From the NCBI GenBank assembly GCA_031213475.1, contig JARUPZ010000030.1, forward strand, positions 310,001 through 374,000: a DNA stretch of 64,000 bases. Reading direction: 5' to 3'. The stretch comes from Nereocystis luetkeana. Taxonomy: Eukaryota > Sar > Phaeophyceae > Laminariales > Laminariaceae. The notes under the pieces were generated by a model that saw only the letters and a program-made list of their open reading frames with translations, ran no database searches and was not told where the DNA came from. The stretch's first letter is position 1, and each line of letters opens with the position of its first letter. Shown here in pieces: positions 60,765 to 64,000 of this stretch. Both the position numbers and the translations under genes were made by a program.

Positions 60765-61600
60765 CTACGACGGTTGACTCTGGTCATTGACCACTTTGAG
60801 CACCAGCTCCACCGCCGCAACAAGAGCCAGTTTCCAGTGCACGGTCGCACCGTTCGCCGATTCTATCGTCTGCGGAAAATTAATCCCGCCTGATTTCGCC
60901 AGTTTACTCCGAACGCGACTCGACCGCGTGCCCACCTTGACCCGCCGGAAGTTGCTGAGGACAGAGCCGCGCGAGGAGGCCGGTTCTAAGATTTCTCTCA
61001 GAGTGGACGATATTGAGGAGCGGCCAACATGTTCAACCTCTGCATCTAGAGTGCTTGGCACGAGATAAGTTGACTTGAGGCGTTGCTGCGGTGGACGTTG
61101 GGTGGGGAAGTGGCTAGGGACATGACAAAAATGCTGCCCCTGCCCTCCCTCCTCTGCATCCAACTTGCCCTCCTGATGATTATCAAACCGCGACGTAGCC
61201 GCCCAGGATGCGGGCATAGAAGGCAAAGACTTATGCCTTGGCATAGGTTTGGACAGACTCTTCGGCACCGGCATCCGGAGAGGCAACGATGATCCTGGTG
61301 AGTATTCCTCGCTTTCTGGTATTGTCGCACTGGTCTTTATGCTGCCGCTTCCCCCCTCCAAGGTGCTGGAAATGCTCCCTCTGGTTGGGAAGGTGGACGA
61401 AACTCGCAGGATTTTGTTGCGCTGATTGGTTTCTAAGGCCGATATCCCCTGCGAACCTGTTACGGCCACTTTGCTGCTTGTAGCGAACATGCCATTCGAT
61501 ATTATCCTGTTGCTGACGGCGCAAGCGAACCCGAGGACGGTTGCCACGCATAGGGAATCCACGAAGTTGAAGGAAAGGGGGATCAAAAGGATCGATACAC
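60765..61600 (-). CDS. Terminal permease exon with long hydrophilic C-terminal tail
   Basis: Acceptor CTTTACAG at 61600. One transmembrane segment (SILLIPLSFNFVDSLCVATV, then LGFACAVSN) is followed by about 240 hydrophilic residues with basic and Ser-rich stretches such as STLREILEPASSRGSVLSNF, ending at TAG. Typical AzgA proteins end shortly after their last membrane segment, so this tail is an extension. An intron hidden inside cannot be excluded. Confidence 0.55.
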
Positions 61601-63875
61601 CTGTAAAGTGCATGTATGTAAATGAGGCACAGTCGAGCCAATGACGCAGCATCAGTTGGTGGCAGTCGCGAGATGTGCCTATTCGGGATAATAGGTTTGA
61701 GCTTGCCAACGAGACGGGCATTTACCAAGGACGTCGTGGCTGATACCGGCGAAGTACAGTAATTATACCCCCAGCGACGCTTCTGGACAGCGTATTATCT
61801 TGCGTATCGAGAAGCCTCAATCCCTACCACACACCGGGCCAAACACGACACATACGGAGGTTGGCTTCCAACCTCCTATGTAAGCAAAATACTCTTGGCC
61901 TATCCTAGCCAGCGAACGGGAGTGTTTGGTCAGTTTTGCACACAAGCATCGCATGACGTTCAAGGAATACCGTCTGTTTGTGTGCGCCTAATTCCTCTTC
62001 TTACCGAACATGAGGAGGTTTTCCGCACGGGCACCGTCGATCACTCTTACCGCGGTGAAAAACCTGTCACGAGGTAAACATTGGTGGATCATCGTAGGGA
62101 ATGGCGGGGGTGGATGCTACAGGTTCTGGCGACGCCAGTAGTGGAGGGCCTTGCGCGCACTACTATTAATAATCATGTTTGTGTCTAGCACCGGAACCTC
62201 TGCAGCAGTCACAACGTTTATTTTCCACTGGCCGTGCACCAGGGCGATGGTCGTGCTGCATCAAATGGGGTCCTTGTGGCGTCCTCCATGGCATTCGAAT
62301 GCACAGCGGAGCAACGGTGGGCCCATATTACTGCGGGGAACTCATTGGCTGCAAAGCTGCTACAATAGTCGCTCCACATGGCAGTCTGTAGCTGCTGGGA
62401 AAGGAGCCTTATACAATATTTTCCAGGGGTTCACTTTCATCACGCTGCATGCACACTCTAGTCTCGACGTAAAGAAGAGTGCCGGAGCAAAGGGCGAGAG
62501 CAACCGTCGCAACAAACCTTGGCGTGTTATGTCTTCCCCCTACAGCGGAATGTAAGTATTGGATTGGATGAGGCCTCCTGCGCCGGCAGGAGATCCTCTC
62601 CGGGTATGCCCCCCCGCGCAGAGTGGATGCTTGACTGGTGTGCCCTACACTCAGCGCGCGGTTAATGCTTGTACGTGATCTGGATAGACAAACCTGTAAA
62701 TACTACTGCTGGCTGGGTCGGATGGTTTCAAGAATTTCGTGATCAACTCTGCTCATGACGTTTCAACAGAAAAAAAGAGACGCGACATCTCCGGGATACC
62801 CGATACGAGACATTCTGATCGACTCTGTGGTTCCATTACTGGACCCTCCGATGCCATCTATATTTCACTGCCAAATTGTTGAAGACCTACGATAGGCCTG
62901 GTCTGCAAGAATATTATGGATCGAAACGTACAATGACCAAGCCAAGGTTATCTGTGCCGAGGGTAGGTCATGATTGGAAGCTAGGAACGCGCGGGCCATC
63001 TACACGAACGACTGGTACCGGACTGTTTTTACGTTCGGAGCTGCGTTTGTACTTCCTGCACGCGTCGGACAACGTGCAAGGACTGCCACACTTTCCAACT
63101 ATGATAGTATTGTTGCCTCTGTGCCTTATCCATTGTGCACGCACTTGGCCTACATATTTGTCGAATGGACAGCGGCAGTTTGTCCGTCAGGGCAGAGAAA
63201 TCTTCCCCACACAAGCATTATCAGGATCCAACTTGACTACATTTTCATGATGTGTTGTACTACTCGCTGCGGGTCCAAGTAATGTTTCGCCGTATGACCG
63301 TATTGTGTTTGGAGACATAACGCCTGCGTCCAAACTGTACAAGGGCCATGCTGCATGTATCATCTGCAAGACATACCTCAAGGTAATGACTATCGTCAGA
63401 GCTCCCGAGATGTGCGCCGGCACAAGAACCGGGAGCAAGGGCCATATTACCGTGCTCAGGATGAAGAGGGAACCTGAAAAAAAAAATATATCGGCGTTTA
63501 CAAAGTGCCTCAAACTCCGACCACCGTATGACAGCCTAGTGGACGAAGCTCAGTGGCTGTGCTAAAACCATTACGGCATGCACAGCGCAGAATGAAAGCT
63601 ACGGTAAGCCACCCGCCACCGCCCGGGCCATTAAGGTTGAAGCATGGAAAGAGCGTTTGGCTCTAAATATATCCGCTGTTGCACGCAACCATGAAACATC
63701 TAAATTGCACCAGATGTAACCCCGTGAACAACGCACCGGTGACGACTGCGCTTAGACCGGTTTTTCCCCCAGCAAACACGACGATCATGGACTGCACGAA
63801 CGCCGCTTGGGTGGTCACGCCGAGGAGGTTTCCAATCAAGGACATCGTAGGTATGGCGCAAGCCATACGCCGAAA
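60765..63875 (-). CDS. NCS2/AzgA-like purine permease, 3' part (5' end off window)
   Basis: Exon 63875-63721 encodes MSLIGNLLGVTTQAAFVQSM and GGKTGLSAVVTGALFTG, matching the AzgA-type 'y.Es..G...GGrTGLtaVVtG.lF' motif. It joins in phase to 63454-63377 (PLLPVLVPAHISGALTIVIT). The last exon 61600-60765 begins SILLIPLSFNFVDSLCVATV (equivalent to 'i.lMPltfsIa.gia.G') and runs about 277 codons to TAG, with a Ser/Arg-rich tail. The phases of 63377 and 61600 do not meet, so at least one exon between them is missing from my model. The known family function is proton-coupled uptake of purines across a membrane. Confidence 0.6.
61601..63376. other. Region between permease exons, incomplete model
   Basis: A missing permease exon must lie here because phases on either side do not join. 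A minus-strand segment near 62470-62510 (RFVATVALALCSGTLLYVET) is hydrophobic and open but its boundaries are unclear. Plus-strand frames 62151-62555 and 62974-63282 look unsupported. Confidence 0.35.
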
Positions 63876-64000
63876 CTGTGCACGAGTATGTTTGGTATCG
63901 GAAACACACAGATCGAACGGGGGTGGGGAGTATGGCGTAGCGCTCGCATACGATTTGTCGAAGGCTTTGCTATTTTTCGGTGTTTTGGTGTTGGTTTCCA

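Noticed and set aside
62151-62555. 134-codon plus-strand frame starting MRALLLIIMF
   Set aside because: It lies antisense within the permease gene region, with no recognisable family or splice support.
1-64000. CRISPR arrays, rRNA or operon-like structure
   Set aside because: None seen; all regular repeats are short-period microsatellites or transposon-derived.

Overview
The window looks like nuclear DNA of a flagellated, intron-rich eukaryote, most likely a brown alga or related stramenopile. The reasons are many short phase-compatible exons, roughly 0.3-5 kb introns packed with simple repeats and small transposon relics, long C/G homopolymer runs, and genes for cilia/flagella. There is no bacterial signature (no operons, ribosome binding sites or CRISPR). 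The species assignment is inference. All exon models were read by eye from splice signals and reading-phase continuity.

Layout. (1) 1 to about 17.1 kb (perhaps 19.6 kb), minus strand: a coiled-coil gene of at least 16 exons that resembles the outer-dynein-arm docking protein ODAD3/CCDC151. It runs off the left edge. (2) 20.1-39.5 kb, minus strand: about 20 exons encoding a nephrocystin-3-like NACHT/STAND NTPase, with an acidic low-complexity exon and a pair of canonical EF-hands inserted between the NTPase core and the C-terminal helical region. (3) 39.8-56.3 kb, plus strand, divergent from gene 2 with about 330 bp between start codons: a roughly 1,450-residue protein with a possible N-myristoylation signal, ankyrin repeats, a WW-like module, a long coiled coil and a C-terminal kinesin-14-type motor whose switch motifs look degenerate. 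(4) 56.3-60.8 kb: no convincing gene, but a tandem duplication and a CCCATGGGTCGC-type minisatellite. (5) 60.8 to beyond 63.9 kb, minus strand: the 3' part of an NCS2/AzgA-like purine permease with a long hydrophilic tail.

Three neighbouring genes that all point to flagellar or ciliary function (dynein docking, nephrocystin-type NTPase, kinesin-14), two of them head to head, suggest a small ciliary neighbourhood that may be co-expressed in the flagellated stage. Unusual genomic features include a high apparent density of GC-AG introns, a piggyBac-like TTAA hairpin MITE family, a foldback element built on CCGAAATTTCGG, two other TIR elements, an interspersed ~550 bp repeat tied to poly-C runs, and several large microsatellites.
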